From contig JANVFP010000038.1 of assembly GCA_027919835.1 (NCBI GenBank), forward strand, positions 186,001 through 250,000: DNA of 64,000 bases, given 5' to 3'. Position 1 is the stretch's first letter; each line of letters begins with the position of its first letter. This stretch comes from Lentinula raphanica (Eukaryota; Basidiomycota; Agaricomycetes; Agaricales; Omphalotaceae). This document shows, piece after piece, positions 22,992-35,429 of the stretch. The notes under the pieces are model-generated. The model did no database searches. It was not told the DNA's origin and saw only the letters and a list, made by a program, of their open reading frames with translations. A program made the position numbers and the translations under genes.

Positions 22992-23253
22992 CATCAAAGG
23001 AGTACAGATGAAGATCTTATAGTCAGTGGCTCTTCGATTGTGATGATTGAGCGAGAGAAAGCACGATTCTGCTGCAAGCAGTACTGAAGTGCTTCGATGA
23101 GAAGAGCAGAATAGAGGGGAGAAAGAAAGAAAGGAGCGAATAGGTGCAGGAGGGTGCAGGCGGCTTACAGATCAAGCGTTCACACGTTCAACGATCGCGA
23201 TATTTTTATCAATTATTGCACAGGAAGGAAGGACCAATGTCTGCGTGTAGAAC

Positions 23254-24080
23254 TCAGTCGACGCTCCCAGTGAGATTATTCTGCGCGATACCGGGATAAG
23301 CCCTGTACAAGCCCCATTTGCGTAAGTTTGAAAACGATACAACAGTAGATGTCGAAAGTATATCTGTAACAAAGGGTTCCATTGCCATTTCTGCAGAAGT
23401 GAATTCTAGGAGAACAGACATGGCATGAGCTACAATGAAGAAAAATGCACAGCTCGGAGAGCGCACCGTGAAGAGCAAAGAACATCGGGACGACCTGTGC
23501 TTCAGGGACAGGTGGTATGGACACTCCCGTTTTGAGGTTATCGATGCATTTGAATAACCTCGTCCTAACCCATCCTCTACTATCCTTCAACATCACTGAA
23601 ACTGCATCAAACCACTCCTTCGCAGGTTCTTCTTGGTTCCCAAGTCCATGAGTGATCAACCCTCTGCTGGGATTCTTCGAGGCCAAGGAAGTGGTGAGTG
23701 GCGAGGTTCCAGAATCCAATACGAGTTCGCATGTTTGCCGGTCCAGAATGCTCAAACGTTTGACGAGATTCGCTTCACGAGGACTGCGATTGGCGCGAAG
23801 ACGGGTATAAGATTCGTCGGAGAAAGTCTGAGTGTCATCGACATCGTATAGTGCGACCCAGCTAGGTATCTGAGAGTCCAAGGCGGAATAACGAGCACCG
23901 GTTTGAAAGGATTCGAGGTGATTCATGCGCAGAGGGACATGTTCGTTATTGTACCAGTCTGAGAGTTGGGCTGAATATGTTGCTCATAATCTCTGGTCAA
24001 CGTTGACACTCACCTTGATACTCATCGACAGTCACAAGTTCTCCCGGTTCAGAATAGACTATCAAGAAACCCACAGGCAT
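23254..24080 (-). CDS. Conserved fungal protein, dimeric alpha/beta-barrel (EthD-like) type, 236 aa
   Basis: Exons 24080-24014, 23958-23467, 23405-23254. It begins MPVGFLIVYSEPGELVTVDE, followed across the intron by DWYNNEHVPLRM and FQTGARYSALDSQIPSW. The strand-helix pattern with DWYNNEHVP is that of small dimeric alpha/beta-barrel domains (EthD/Dabb class), often enzymes or ligand-binding proteins in secondary metabolism and ring degradation. The second half (EFTSAEMAMEPFVTDI, WGLYRAYPGIAQN) may be a second barrel-like domain. No signal peptide. The function is not known; the family assignment is inference from pattern. Confidence 0.8.
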
Positions 24081-24258
24081 GTTGAGGAATGTGGAAAGAA
24101 ATCAATTGTGGGACGGTTCAAATCCGAAATCATTGTAGTGGTACGGGAAGAACCCGATGAGAATTTCGTGTCAAAGCTGTATCCACCAAGGCAAATAAAC
24201 AATGCGAATACTTGGAAGAAGGAACTACGACATTACGTGTCCGTACTACTACGAGTTA

Positions 24259-26606
24259 CTACGTAGCTAGAACTTGAATGATATGTCGGCCTCCAACAAG
24301 GTTCAACTGCGTTCCGCTTGCATTTGTGTCTTTTCCATCGACGGAGACGGAGCCAACAACAGGGAGTGTGACTACACCATCAGTTCCGCTTGGTGTATCG
24401 ATCGTCATGATAAAAGTGTTGTCTTCTGTAGTAGTCCAATTGACACCGAACCATCCCAGTCCTGTCTCGAATCCGCCTTCGGCAGCGGTCAACCCACTGA
24501 GCACAGGCGCAACAGACCATGTCGCGCCTTGAGGCGAGGTCAATGTTAAGCCCAATACATAAAAGACTAGGGAAAAAGTAGGCCCTGTGGACCACCCATG
24601 TGCGTGACTTGTGTAGGAATGGTCGAAGTCGTACCCTGCAGCGGAACGATAGCTGAAGAATTGTTAGAGCATGATAGCCACCCGTCAAACTGGAAGTAGT
24701 CACCCTAAAGAGCCATTCGCAGTGAATCCTTCTAACATCGTAGATTGTACCGATAGATTCGTATAGAGCATATACCCCCATTCGCGATGAAGTAGATCAA
24801 GTGCGCGTTCCCCTTGACCAGCAATGAAATGGGCCTGTAGCTGAGTTGCCCAAAATGATACCATGATGATCTTCGATGGTGCTGCGAAATAAGATACGCG
24901 CAACTTACCTCAAATCCACCAACGAATGGTATGATAGTATCATTCAATTCAGGACTCAATGGTCCTATTTCCGTCCAAAATTGCGTCAATCCTTGGCTGA
25001 TTGCCTGGATTTGACTAGCATTATTCGTCAGGTTTAACAACACGGCGAGCGAGTTTCCATCTTGAGGATGCAAAGTCGACATCTCGTTATCTCTAAACAG
25101 ACCCGCTGCTTCGTCCCATAGCAGATCGTTGAACGCTGCTTTAATGGTCGATGCATTGAATGTGTATGCTTCAGCAAGAGTAGTATTGCCCAAGGCTTCC
25201 GCCAATTCAGCGGCAGTAATCAATGTCTGATTTCGTCAAACGGAATCAGTCCATAATTCCGGGTTCAGATGAAAATACATCACCTCATACAGAAGGGCAT
25301 TAGCTGCCACATTATGGCCTTGGCCGTCAACTCTTCCCCAATCATTGGCGAACGAATTTGGCACGTTCATCAACCCCGTGTCGTCAATTTGACTCTGCAG
25401 AAATGCTAGAGCATACGTATAGTTTCCCCACACCTGTTTGACAAAATCCAGGTCACCCGTGTAGAGGTATACACTATGGGTTCCGATTAACGACCAACAA
25501 ATGTAGGTGTCACTGCCAACGGCGTTGATGGGCGGTCCAGAGTATTGTAGAGCGCCTGTGTCAGGATCCTGGGTTGAATACATGACCAGGAGCGAATTCT
25601 TGGAAGACTGGACGTCGAAAGTTGAGACCAGCTCGGTGTGAGTTGATATTCCCATATCACCAGGCCATACATTTCTGAGAAAAGTTCATGTTCTCCACAT
25701 TCTGCAGCCTAATTGAACAGCTCACCTGTCTCGTTTGGCACCATCGACTAGAATGGTCCCGTCCACAGGCCCACCAGATGCATTGTTGGCCCAGCCTCCT
25801 AGTGAGCATTCATTCATGTACCACTCCACTCAGCAAAGTGTATTGTCTGACATACCCAATGCAGGACAAGGCTGTTGTCTGGCTTCATGAGAATCTATAG
25901 TATTCATCTGCACAGTATATGCTCCACCATACCACAATTTGGTCAAAAAATCTGGATCGTGAAAGTCGTCATCTTTGGCATAAAAGTACCCCGTATAAGC
26001 GCTGAGATCGTCAAATTGTGGCATAAACGTTGCGGTCAAAGTGACGTTCGAGATGGTCACAGATGAGTTTTCATTTGACACAATGGTGAGGAAGCGAAAT
26101 CCTCCACGTTGATCTCCGATGGTTTGAGTGAACGTGCCGTTGTTTGAGGGAAGCGAGGGGACCGCCAGGACTCCGTCGAGGTCGTGAAAAGGGGACACAG
26201 TACAAGAATCATCCGAATCAAGAGGTGAAATGAACACCCTCGATTCTGTGAAAGAGAGCGATATCGCTGTAGAGCTGGCAGAATCGATTTGGAATGATAA
26301 CCTGCCACCAACCTTGCACAAGACATCAGATAAGGCAACCCACAATTGATCTGTACTCACTTCTTGTCCAAAATCCAACACAACGTAAGAACCATTCCCG
26401 GTGGAAGTAGCACCCTCTGTAGACGACGTATTACCCAACAGGTTCTCAGCCCCAGCAACTTGCCCGACAGTCGTGTAGATAGAGTTTGGATTGAAAGTTC
26501 TAGATGACGGGGCAAAGTTGAATGCATCCCATGGTCCAGCTGGAGCCTTGGAGATTGTGAGTGTAGGAAGCAGAAGGACAATCGTCGAAAGAAAAGAAAT
26601 ACCCAT
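24259..26606 (-). CDS. Secreted GH78-like alpha-L-rhamnosidase, 671 aa
   Basis: Exons 26606-26361, 26312-25856, 25798-25726, 25674-25284, 25226-24909, 24840-24704, 24652-24259. A signal peptide (MGISFLSTIVLLLPTLTISK) leads to an N-terminal beta domain (VVLDFGQEVGGRLSFQID). The (alpha/alpha)6 part follows: RQQPCPALGGWANNASGG, DGAKRDRNVWPGDMGIST, FANDWGRVDGQGHNVAANAL and LHREWGYM. The C-terminal beta domain has HAHGWSTGPTF. Acidic residues in DGAKRDR and NDWGR are candidate catalytic positions. The order fits GH78 or close six-hairpin glycosidases; substrate specificity cannot be assigned. Many N-x-S/T sites fit secretion. An upstream in-frame start would hide the signal peptide, so 26606 was chosen. 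Confidence 0.85.
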
Positions 26607-26981
26607 TCTTGCCAATGATTGAGATGCTGTTGCTTCTCTTATAGAGGATTGGAGTAGAAGAACATGAATCATCATATGATGATACTGACTTCCGGATTTC
26701 CTATTGAGCATACGGTGAATGGATCATAAGACATTCGGGAGCAGGATGTCCGTGCGCGTGAGATAGGAATGCTGAGCGGATGAGCGGGGAGCAAAATCGA
26801 AGGATTAACTGCACGGAGAGTACCGCGAGTTGACTATATTCAAGATTCAAATTAGACGTTCCATATGCATATAGAATACAACAAAATGTAGATGCTGATT
26901 GTGATGTTAGTCCATGATACGGGCAAACAAGAAAGCATACGGCAATCCAGAAAACCAGATAAAAACCAAGACTCTTTCAAT

Positions 26982-29717
26982 CTAAACTCTTGGAGGATCA
27001 CATTCCCCTACCGGCGGCCCTCCAACTTCCGGCTCAATCATCAACTAAGAGCATTCAGTGAATCAGGGGGTTGTAAGGCAAAGAGAGAACACATACCTTG
27101 ATAGTCTGTACGGTAGTGAAAGCAGCTGCTATCAAGCCAAACACAATCATAGCGATATCCGCAATCTTCTTCTTTCGTGTGTGCGCACAGGCTCTATAAT
27201 GTAACATCGCAGGATAAACATAACACAAGGGAACACTAGGATAGATCCAATCAGAACTGAGTAACATGAAGAAAGCAATGGATGATGACGTACCACGCAA
27301 AGCAGCCAACGAAAGCGACAAACTTGTCCAAATCCTTAGCTCCTGCGAGCGAGACACCGGCAGTCACAATAACAGTAGCGAATCGGAAGAAATTCTTCAT
27401 CCACTTGACGCGTGTGTCGGCCTTGCCACTACGAGTGAACAATCCATTCTCCATAATTCTTATGGCAGGGAATAGTTGAAGAGGGACAGATAGCAGGATG
27501 GCAAGAGAGTAGAAAAATTGCACCTGCGTCGCTCATGAGCAACCCAAAGGCCGGGAACATCAACCTGCTACTCACTACTTGAAGCATCCGACTTCCCGGG
27601 TGAACCTCATTGAGATTGACCAGCACAACAGTCTGGATATCCGAACCAAAAGTCAAATACGCTAGAACTCCGGCACCTCCGAACAGTACCAGCAGGAATG
27701 CCATAACTCCAGTCAGGACACGGGGGAACTTATGGGGCTCACGCATGGAATCGGCAATCGGCACAATAAGGCCTATCCCTTCGAAAGAAAAGACTGCCGT
27801 TCTGCAAGAGAATGTTCGTCAATCGATCTGGAAGGATGAAACAAAGCTTGGAGACTTACCCAACAAATAACGAAAAGTCCTTTGTGTTGAACAGTTGGAC
27901 GTCTCGCGTGCCCCTGTCGATAACCAGCCCAATTTCACTCCCGAAGATGTAAAGTAGGCCGACTAAAATGAAAGCATCTGCGACCAACGCCGTTGTACTA
28001 AGCTTGACTATATCGCGTATAAGAGACAACGGGAGGAAGATGATGGCTTGGATGAGAATGAAATATCTAGTGACAGATCAACATGAGGTGGCTAGCGGGG
28101 CAGAGATAGTATTCTGAAGACATACTTCACAGGGACATATTGGACGCAATTGGTTACACTGCTAACGAACGCCTGGAGATTTTCGGAAACGAAGATCATG
28201 TAGGCACCGACAAAACCGATCTGTGACAGCACAATAGAGCTGAGAATCAGATGTCGCATCCATGGTCCATACAGAGCGCCACCAATATCTATAGACCAAA
28301 CAATCAGCTCGGCTCAATCGACGATAAGTTACGCTCACATACCTCCAAAACTACCCGGAACAACTAACTTGGCACGAACGAGCAGAAGGAAGGAATGTAG
28401 CGAAATGACGGCGATGAAGATAAAAAGAAGGGAAGAGAAAAGTATGCCTCCGTTCATGAACCTATGCAAACGACATTAGGCACAGCAACGACTTGAAGAG
28501 AACCACAGCTCACGCCTTGCCCAGGAATAGAACACCGGTCCCCACGAATCCTTTCAATAGCTATAACGACATCGCATGTCAAAAGCTCGTCAACTGAGGA
28601 AAGATAACACAAACATACCATCAACACTGCTTGCCCTACAGTCGCATTGCCTGTGGACATGGATGCTGTCCGTCTTCTGGATCTAGAGCGAGATCTTGAC
28701 ATTCTTGGTTTACCGCCCAAGAGAGGTGAGGACTCAGTTGCAGGCAGATCGCCAAATCCAAGGGTTGGGGCATTGGAAGTTGACGGTTCGGGGTACAGAC
28801 CCTCGAGATCATCTTCGTCCTTGTCTTCTTCTTCTTCTTCCAAGTCCTCTCCAGCCTATTTGATAAAAGAGAGTCAACCAAGAGTAAAGTCACGCTTTAG
28901 CTAACTCACGAAATGACCGAACAAGAAGAGGAAATCGATAAAGTTGTTTACGAACACTCTTGGTTCTTCGTTCCCGACCTCGTTGCTTGAGTGCATTAGG
29001 ACGTAATTACGTCTAAAACCTCCAGGTTGATGTATGTGTTCGAAGGCAGGATCTGGGGCGGGTCGAGGGACAGCAGAGAAGGATGCTGAGCGAACACGAC
29101 GAGCTTGTCGTTGAGCATTAAGATTCCATTTATATATATCGTGACTAGAGTGTGGTGGAGGTCATTACGAGTCAGTTTTCGGAAGGAGACACGTCGTGAA
29201 GAAGTTGGACGTACGTTACATCCGCACCAGGAGCAGCATATGGTACAGGGAAAGGTTCGCTATCTTCCCTAGCTATTCGCCCACTCCCAGAGGAACGTCT
29301 AGTATGCGAAACAACATCCGGTGTAGATGAGGGAGTGACTTCCTGTGCTTCTCTCCTTTCCCGTTCTCTCTCCTCCTTTGAAACCAAATGTCTCCTTAGT
29401 ATCTTGGCCTTTTCTTCGTCAGGCAAATCATCCAAATCCACGGGTAAATTCAAGGGGCTATCGGTTCTACTCAACTCGGCCTGCTGTATCCTGGCCGCTG
29501 ACTGGGAAGCCGGTGTGCCCTCTACATAAGGTGCAGAAGGTGCAGGAGATGATGTACGAAGAGGAATATTTGGAGGAGGTATTGAGAGACCAACAGGAGG
29601 TGTACCGGATGCGACTTGCGCTCTAAGAATTCTGAGGTCTGGTGTTCCAACAGGTGTAGCAGAGCGAGACTGAGAGTCTCGCCTGGGTATACCCAGTGGC
29701 TTCGAAGGGGTCGACAT
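26982..29717 (-). CDS. AVT-type vacuolar amino-acid transporter, 721 aa
   Basis: Eleven exons: 29717-29215, 29144-28910, 28855-28619, 28560-28514, 28461-28343, 28288-28126, 28066-27860, 27801-27579, 27523-27294, 27235-27097, 27044-26982. About 325 cytosolic, Ser/Pro- and Glu-rich residues precede the Aa_trans domain, which opens with VGQAVLMLLKGFVGTGVLFLG. About eleven hydrophobic segments follow, including HSFLLLVRA, LSQIGFVGAYMIFVSENLQA, GTAVFSFEGIGLIVPI and GVMAFLLVLFGGAGVLAYLT. The long acidic N-terminus and the FSFEGIG motif are those of yeast Avt3/Avt4 and S. pombe Avt3, exporters from the vacuole. The tail ends EPEVGGPPVGECDPPRV. Two alternative ATGs give a three-residue difference only. 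Confidence 0.92.
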
Positions 29718-30007
29718 GAGAGTCAAAGCTAGAGTCTAACAAGCCACGGCTCCGGAACCACACCCGAGCTTTTCTCCTGGGGACACGTGGGAACTTTCAT
29801 TTCCTTGCACCGATAAGTGCGACTTTCATTGTCAAGCTCAATTTCTTCTATATGCACGCAATTAGTTGTAATATTGGTACTACTAGTAAGGTGTAGTACC
29901 CTGAAATCAACCATACTCTGATTTGAAGCTAAAGAACATGTTCTTGTATTCAAGTCGGATTTCTACCATCTAAGGCAAGGCATTATTACTATGAGTTGAC
30001 AGCTCTT

Positions 30008-31708
30008 TCAAGCTGCCACCGTGTTCCGAAGATATTCTATAGCACGCGTCAAATCCTGCTCAGCCTCGTCTGTATCTAGCCAAGACCAATGTTTGGTAGA
30101 GACCTGCAGCAGAAGATTCATCTGCTCTGGGGCCAACTCCTGCCCCATTCCCTTGATATTCTCGAATTCCGGTGTAAGCAGCTGGACATAATGTCCTTGG
30201 ACGTGCGAATCGTGCTGGATCTTATTCGCTGTAGGCAGTCGGACCAGATTGTACGCTTCGAGTACACGAAGCCAGTTCTCAGGGCTAGCTTCCGAGAACA
30301 GTCGGCCTAAGACATAAGCGTCCTGGACATGATAGTGGTAAACTTTGTATCGGAGTGTTTTGTAACAAATATAACGCACCTCTATGGCTTGTCCTCCACC
30401 TGCACCAAGGAAAGGAGTCATACCGTGCGCGGCGTCACCGATTAACGCAATTCGGCGTGTAATATAAGTCTTCAACGGATGCAATTCTCTGAGAACATAG
30501 CAAACTGGATTTTCCATCTTCTGTTGATAAACACATCAACATCCTCGTCGATGAAAATGACCGCAGTGGGCATGGTACTCACTTCGAGAAGCTGCACCAC
30601 TTCTGTCTCCCAGCCCTTAAAGTGATCAACCACCTCCTTTGTAGTCGCTTTCCTGACTTCGGGCCCTGGAAGCGGTTTGTCCTCATTCTCAGGTATCGTC
30701 ACACAAGCTGCAACGTTAATGAAACGTCCATGGCTGATGGGATAGGATACAATATACTGGATTGAATGCCAGACACAAAATTCAGTTTGTTGTTTTTGTG
30801 TGTCTCTTCCAATGCACTTGCCTGGCTTTTACCGCAGAGCTGTGTAAGATTTGATGAGATTTCAACAAAAATTGAGAAATATGAAAGAGGCGTACAACTG
30901 AGGGATGTTCTAAACAGCTGTGATTCGGAGCCACTTTGGCAAGATTCTCCTTAGGAATCAAGTATCTGTACACATCTGTCCCAGTGTAGGAGGGTCCTTC
31001 GTTGGAGATGCAATTTCGCACTACGGACTTGATACCGTCTCCAGCAATAAGTATATCACAAGTAGCCTCAGACTCGTCCTTGAAAATCAATTTAACCGAG
31101 TCTTGCGCTTCTTCGCATCGTTTCAGCTGGTGCGAAAGATGAACGGTAACGAAATCCGGAACATGCTTCAACAATAACTGTTGAATTTCTTGACGATGAA
31201 AATAACGCCCACCACCTGCGATTTGGAAAGCTCCCCACTATTTGTGAGATCGAACACTGAAATCGCATACCTTTCGAATATAAGTTGTAGAAATTGAATC
31301 CGTCTGCACGATCACTGAGTCGATACTGGAAGGCTAGCTCTGCGGAGAGATGAGCCAGCGTATGATCAACATCTATGCAGCTGCTATGAACACTGATCAG
31401 CCTTACTTTGTTTGTCCAACTCTTCCGGTTCCTCGTTGATTACTTTGAGTAGATCCTCCTTCAGACCCAAAGATTCGAGAATCTCTTGTCCACGTTGCCA
31501 TAAGGTGATCCCAGCCCCAATTTCACTTATTTCATGTGCTTGCTCGTAAATATCCACTTGAATATTGCGACAATCTTTGAGTGCAACAGCAAGGGTCAAA
31601 CCGCTGATGCCTCCTCCACTTTAGACGTGTTGTCAATCAGTGTTGAAAGATGCTAGGATGTTAGGAGCGGACTCACACTATCGCCAAACGAAGCTTAGAA
31701 GATGCCAT
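30008..31708 (-). CDS. FAD-dependent aromatic monooxygenase (salicylate-hydroxylase type), 426 aa
   Basis: Exons 31708-31677, 31618-31407, 31339-31271, 31215-30896, 30839-30822, 30756-30583, 30520-30380, 30322-30008. FAD-binding GxGxxG is VGGGISGLTLA after intron 1. Other motifs are DVYRYLIPKENL and the second FAD-binding ALIGDAAHGMTPFLGAGGGQ. The family hydroxylates aromatic rings using NAD(P)H and oxygen. No signal peptide or membrane segment is present. Exon 5 is only 18 nt (LCGKSQ) and its following intron uses a GC donor (GCAAGT); the resulting LCGKSQYIVSYPISHGRFIN matches the family core. The substrate is unknown. The 5' end is 494 bp from the divergent gene at 32202, so the two may share a promoter. 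Confidence 0.9.
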
Positions 31709-32201
31709 GGAGAGTCTGCTATGAATATGATGAAGATACCAGGGCAATGAGGAGTGGTTTTATAGTTCTTCTTGTAGCGCACCCTCTCACGGTCGATGTC
31801 CAATTTTACCGCTGTTTGTTGAATTCAGAGTCATAACTCATGACGAGATACCATGAGTCTCTATCAGTATCAAAGTTGAAATCTTCATCATATGGCTTCA
31901 TGTCGCTTTCGCAAAACCAATGAAAACGTTCATATCGGATAAACAGGGCCATATTATTGACGATTTGGCAAGTAAGCAGCTATGAGCAGACGCAAGCGTC
32001 TACGAGCCAGTTCCTATTAACCGTTGATTGAACGAGTAGAAGATACGAAAGCCGAATGAGATATCAGAGGAAATGACATACTGGAAAAAGGATTGAACTG
32101 CGCCACAGAGTAGTTTCGGTCCCAGTCGGAATAATTTTCTCACGGGTTGCTTTACTTCGCACTCTCAGAACCTGTCACCTTGGGCCAACATTCAACTTCA
32201 A
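31709..32201. promoter_or_regulatory. Divergent promoter between the monooxygenase and the 1040-aa gene
   Basis: 493 bp between two divergent start codons. It is AT-rich around 31870-31960. I see no recognisable TATA on either strand. Confidence 0.4.
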
Positions 32202-35200
32202 ATGTCACAAAATCGCAATGGACCGCTCAGCTTGGCGCAAGCGGTATCATCTGCGAAGGCATTTCAGGCTGAAGCTGGTCCTTCAAGGGCAGCAGGTACA
32301 AATCCTAACAGCTTCAAAGCTCCTGCGCATAAACATGCCCATCATCTTCATTCTATTCCTCCTAGAGAGAAGAGTACACGTACACTGATCATTGATCATA
32401 TGCTATGGGCTCATGGTGCGGTACTCACTATACGAGCAATTCTCATCTACTTACTAGATCTCACTTATCCAGGACGAACGCGTTTCGCCCAGGCTCGAGC
32501 TGAACTGGGTATGACAGATCGCACCGGTGGACCCACCTCTTCCAATTATGCTCACCGCAGGAGGCCAGAGAACTTTGAAGAGGATGATGAGGCTGGAAGC
32601 GATGGAGAACCTGTTTCAACACTGAAAGCTAGACGAGAGCCAGATGATAGTGAAGAAGCTCGACTTCATGTCCAAGATCTACAGCTTGCCCGTAGCCTTC
32701 GTCTGCGTGCCGAAGGCTTAGAAAAAGTCATCAACTCGATGCTTGTCCAACCTCCGCCCGTCCATCTACACTTTGAAGATGATTTCTTCGTAGATCCAAA
32801 TCAGCACCTTCTTCCGAATGGTGTTCGCCTCAGGCTCGCTCTTGGAACACTTGTCAATGATTTCTTTGCTCGACAGGCACCTCCGCCTCCTTTTCGGCAT
32901 AAGAGATTTGCCACCGCCAGTATATCTGCCAGTTCACCTTTGACAACTAACACCTCCGATTCTTCAACGATTTCTGCTGGGCTGCTCCCGCCTGCTCTCA
33001 ATGTACTGGTCCCAGTATCTGCCTATGGAGAACGGAAGGCTGAAAAGAGGGCTAGAAGGCGCGCGCTAAAGGAGCAAGCGTCTGCGTCCACTCATGGATC
33101 TGATGGCACTTCACATTCAATACCGATCTCCCAGCTTCCATCTGCATCTTCGTCTTTAAACCTTCCAACCCGTACGCGCTCTTTGTATTCAGCTGGGACA
33201 GATCCAGAGACAGCCAATTCGCCCCCTGCTTTCAGATGTCCCCGACATCTTCATACGGGATGTGAAATATGTGTCGAAGCTAAAGAGGAATTCTCTGTCA
33301 AAGGTGCTGGACTCGGTAAAGGCAAAGCAAGAGACAGAGCAAGATCCTCCAGTAGCTTCTCTGCACCATCATGGCCTTCCACTTCTTCCTCTACCGGAAT
33401 GGGCTTGTCTTCAGGTCAAAAAGTCACACCGATCGGAATCGCTCCAGATGGTGGAGGAATCTCCGGCTATCAGGACCCCTCGGTCGCGGGTGGGTGTAGT
33501 GTGGGTGTAGGAGAGGGACTGCTGAAACCTTCAATCAATGGTAGTGCGCTTCGTAGACGGACAGCATCTCCATATACTCGACGCTCCAGTCGAGGAGGAG
33601 GAGGAGAAACCGAGGCCGATTCTACCGGTTCCGGGTACACAAAACTGAGCGAGCTGTTGCCGAGGTTTCTTCGACTTTCTGCACTGGCATCGACAGAGTT
33701 GGGTCGAGAAGTGAGGGAAGGAAGAGAAGGCAAGGATGTAGACGAGCTCAAAACGTCTACTAGTAGTGGAAGCTCTAGTGGAAACTCTACAATCAAACAA
33801 GGAGTTGGCGGTAACCACCTTACAGCCCTCGCTCCCTCCCGCGAATGGTACCATCTTCTGGCAGGGATTCTTACCCGTGCTGCTTTACAAGGATATCTTA
33901 CTGCGGGCTGGAGAGGGGTGAATGCCGTTGAGTGTCTCATGGGTGTCGGTCTAGGGATTGATGCATCAGGCTTCCAGAAGACGTCGGATGGAAGAAGGCC
34001 TAGTATCGTCGAATCCGCTTCAGACTCACAAAGGGAGCCTTCCCCGTCATCCTCTACGGACGATCCCGATACAGAGGCCCGATTTGAAGCTGAGACCGAC
34101 ATTCTCGCCGAGGATGAAGATTTGTTCAAAGAGTTTGATCCAGACGAGTTACCATCCCTGCAGCAAGCTGTCGCCATACTATTTCCTTCACTTGGACTCA
34201 TTGGACATGTTGAAGATGAAGATAGTACTTCAGTGGGAGATTCACGCAATGACAGTGGTTCGAATAAAACGCAAACAAAACGACGAAAAAGGCAGCCAAA
34301 TGCCGCTGAAGCTGAGTTCGCGAACGAGATGAACGAAAGATTGAGAAGTGTAAGAAAGTCAAAACTTCTAAAACAGGTCTTCATCTTAAGTGTTGCTGTA
34401 GTTCCTCGAGATACCAGAGTCGACGCCAGACCTCTCAACGCATATGGAAGATCTTGCGTGGACGTACCCAGCAGAGCCAGTAGAACGGGCAGCAGTCAGA
34501 TTCTGCGAAGCTATCGCTGGCTGGCGAGGGAAACCTGAGCTAGAAGGGGTGAGATCATTCGTCATCTCGTCTGATTGTATCTCATCATACGACTTCTGCA
34601 GTACAAGAAGAAGCCCCCTAGAACATGGCCTTCTATGCACTCAAACGATCGAGCTGGAAGTTCTAATCTGGCTTCTACTCCTCTAACTATGGAATCTCTT
34701 GTTCATTCAAATCCCGCAACACCCACGTTGTCACATCCTCAGCCGGCAAGCCAGGCTTCCGTGCCATCTACTTCAGCGTCAAAGAAGCCTTCCATTGATG
34801 TATACTTCATTCAACCCGATAGCCCCCTTGCGGTCACCTCTCAAAACGCTCGCGAAAATCACGCAACGAATGTATCCCCGCGCGAGAATTTCAACGCGAC
34901 CTTGTACAATAATACACCAACGATGAGTTCACTTCCTCGACTGGATACCCACCCACGAGGACAACCTTTTTCCGCGCCAACTGCCGCGCCGATGTATTCC
35001 ACTCCTTCACAGGCTCGCCCTCAACCGCGGCCAAATTCATATCCACAGTCTTATATCGGTCCTTCCACGCAATACTCTGGACGGCCTGCCCTTAGTCCGA
35101 GATCTACATCCAGCTCTAGTTCGAGTCATAGCCACATTCTACCCTCATCTTCGTCAGGTCCATACTCTTACTATTCATCACAGGGGATGTCTTCCTCACA

Positions 35201-35429
35201 ATCGATTCATCAATCTTCCGCTTCCGGAATGGCACAACAACATACCCCTAGTTCCGTCGAACAACAGATTCCAGTGTGGAATGCTGCTACAGGAGCTTGG
35301 ATGCCACTATCATCAACTTCTTCTCAGGACATCAATCAAGGTTCTACCGCAGAGGCCACCTCTAACAAACGTACACGCTCACCTGAGCGTGGACAAGGTA
35401 TGGCTCCCAGTTCCAAGAGAGCGAGATGA
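32202..35429 (+). CDS. Unrecognised 1040-aa protein
   Basis: Exons 32202-34349, 34402-34548, 34602-35429; introns are 52 and 53 bp, both phase 0. The N-terminal ~85-aa region contains a hydrophobic stretch (LWAHGAVLTIRAILIYLLDL, residues ~68-87) that may be a membrane or buried helix. A second ordered part is HVQDLQLARSLRLRAEGLEK and VHLHFEDDFFVDPNQHLL. A third is SREWYHLLAGILTRAALQGY with LTAGWRGVNAVECLMGVGLG. Between lie Ser/Arg-rich disordered segments. The C-terminal third is Ser/Pro/Gln-rich and ends with the basic NKRTRSPERGQG. I do not recognise a named family. It could be a nuclear regulator given the basic C-terminus, but this is guesswork. Confidence 0.78.

Noticed and set aside
33470..34438. 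322-codon antisense frame
   Set aside because: Fully inside the 1040-aa gene on the opposite strand; composition reflects its Ser-rich codons and no splice or motif support exists.
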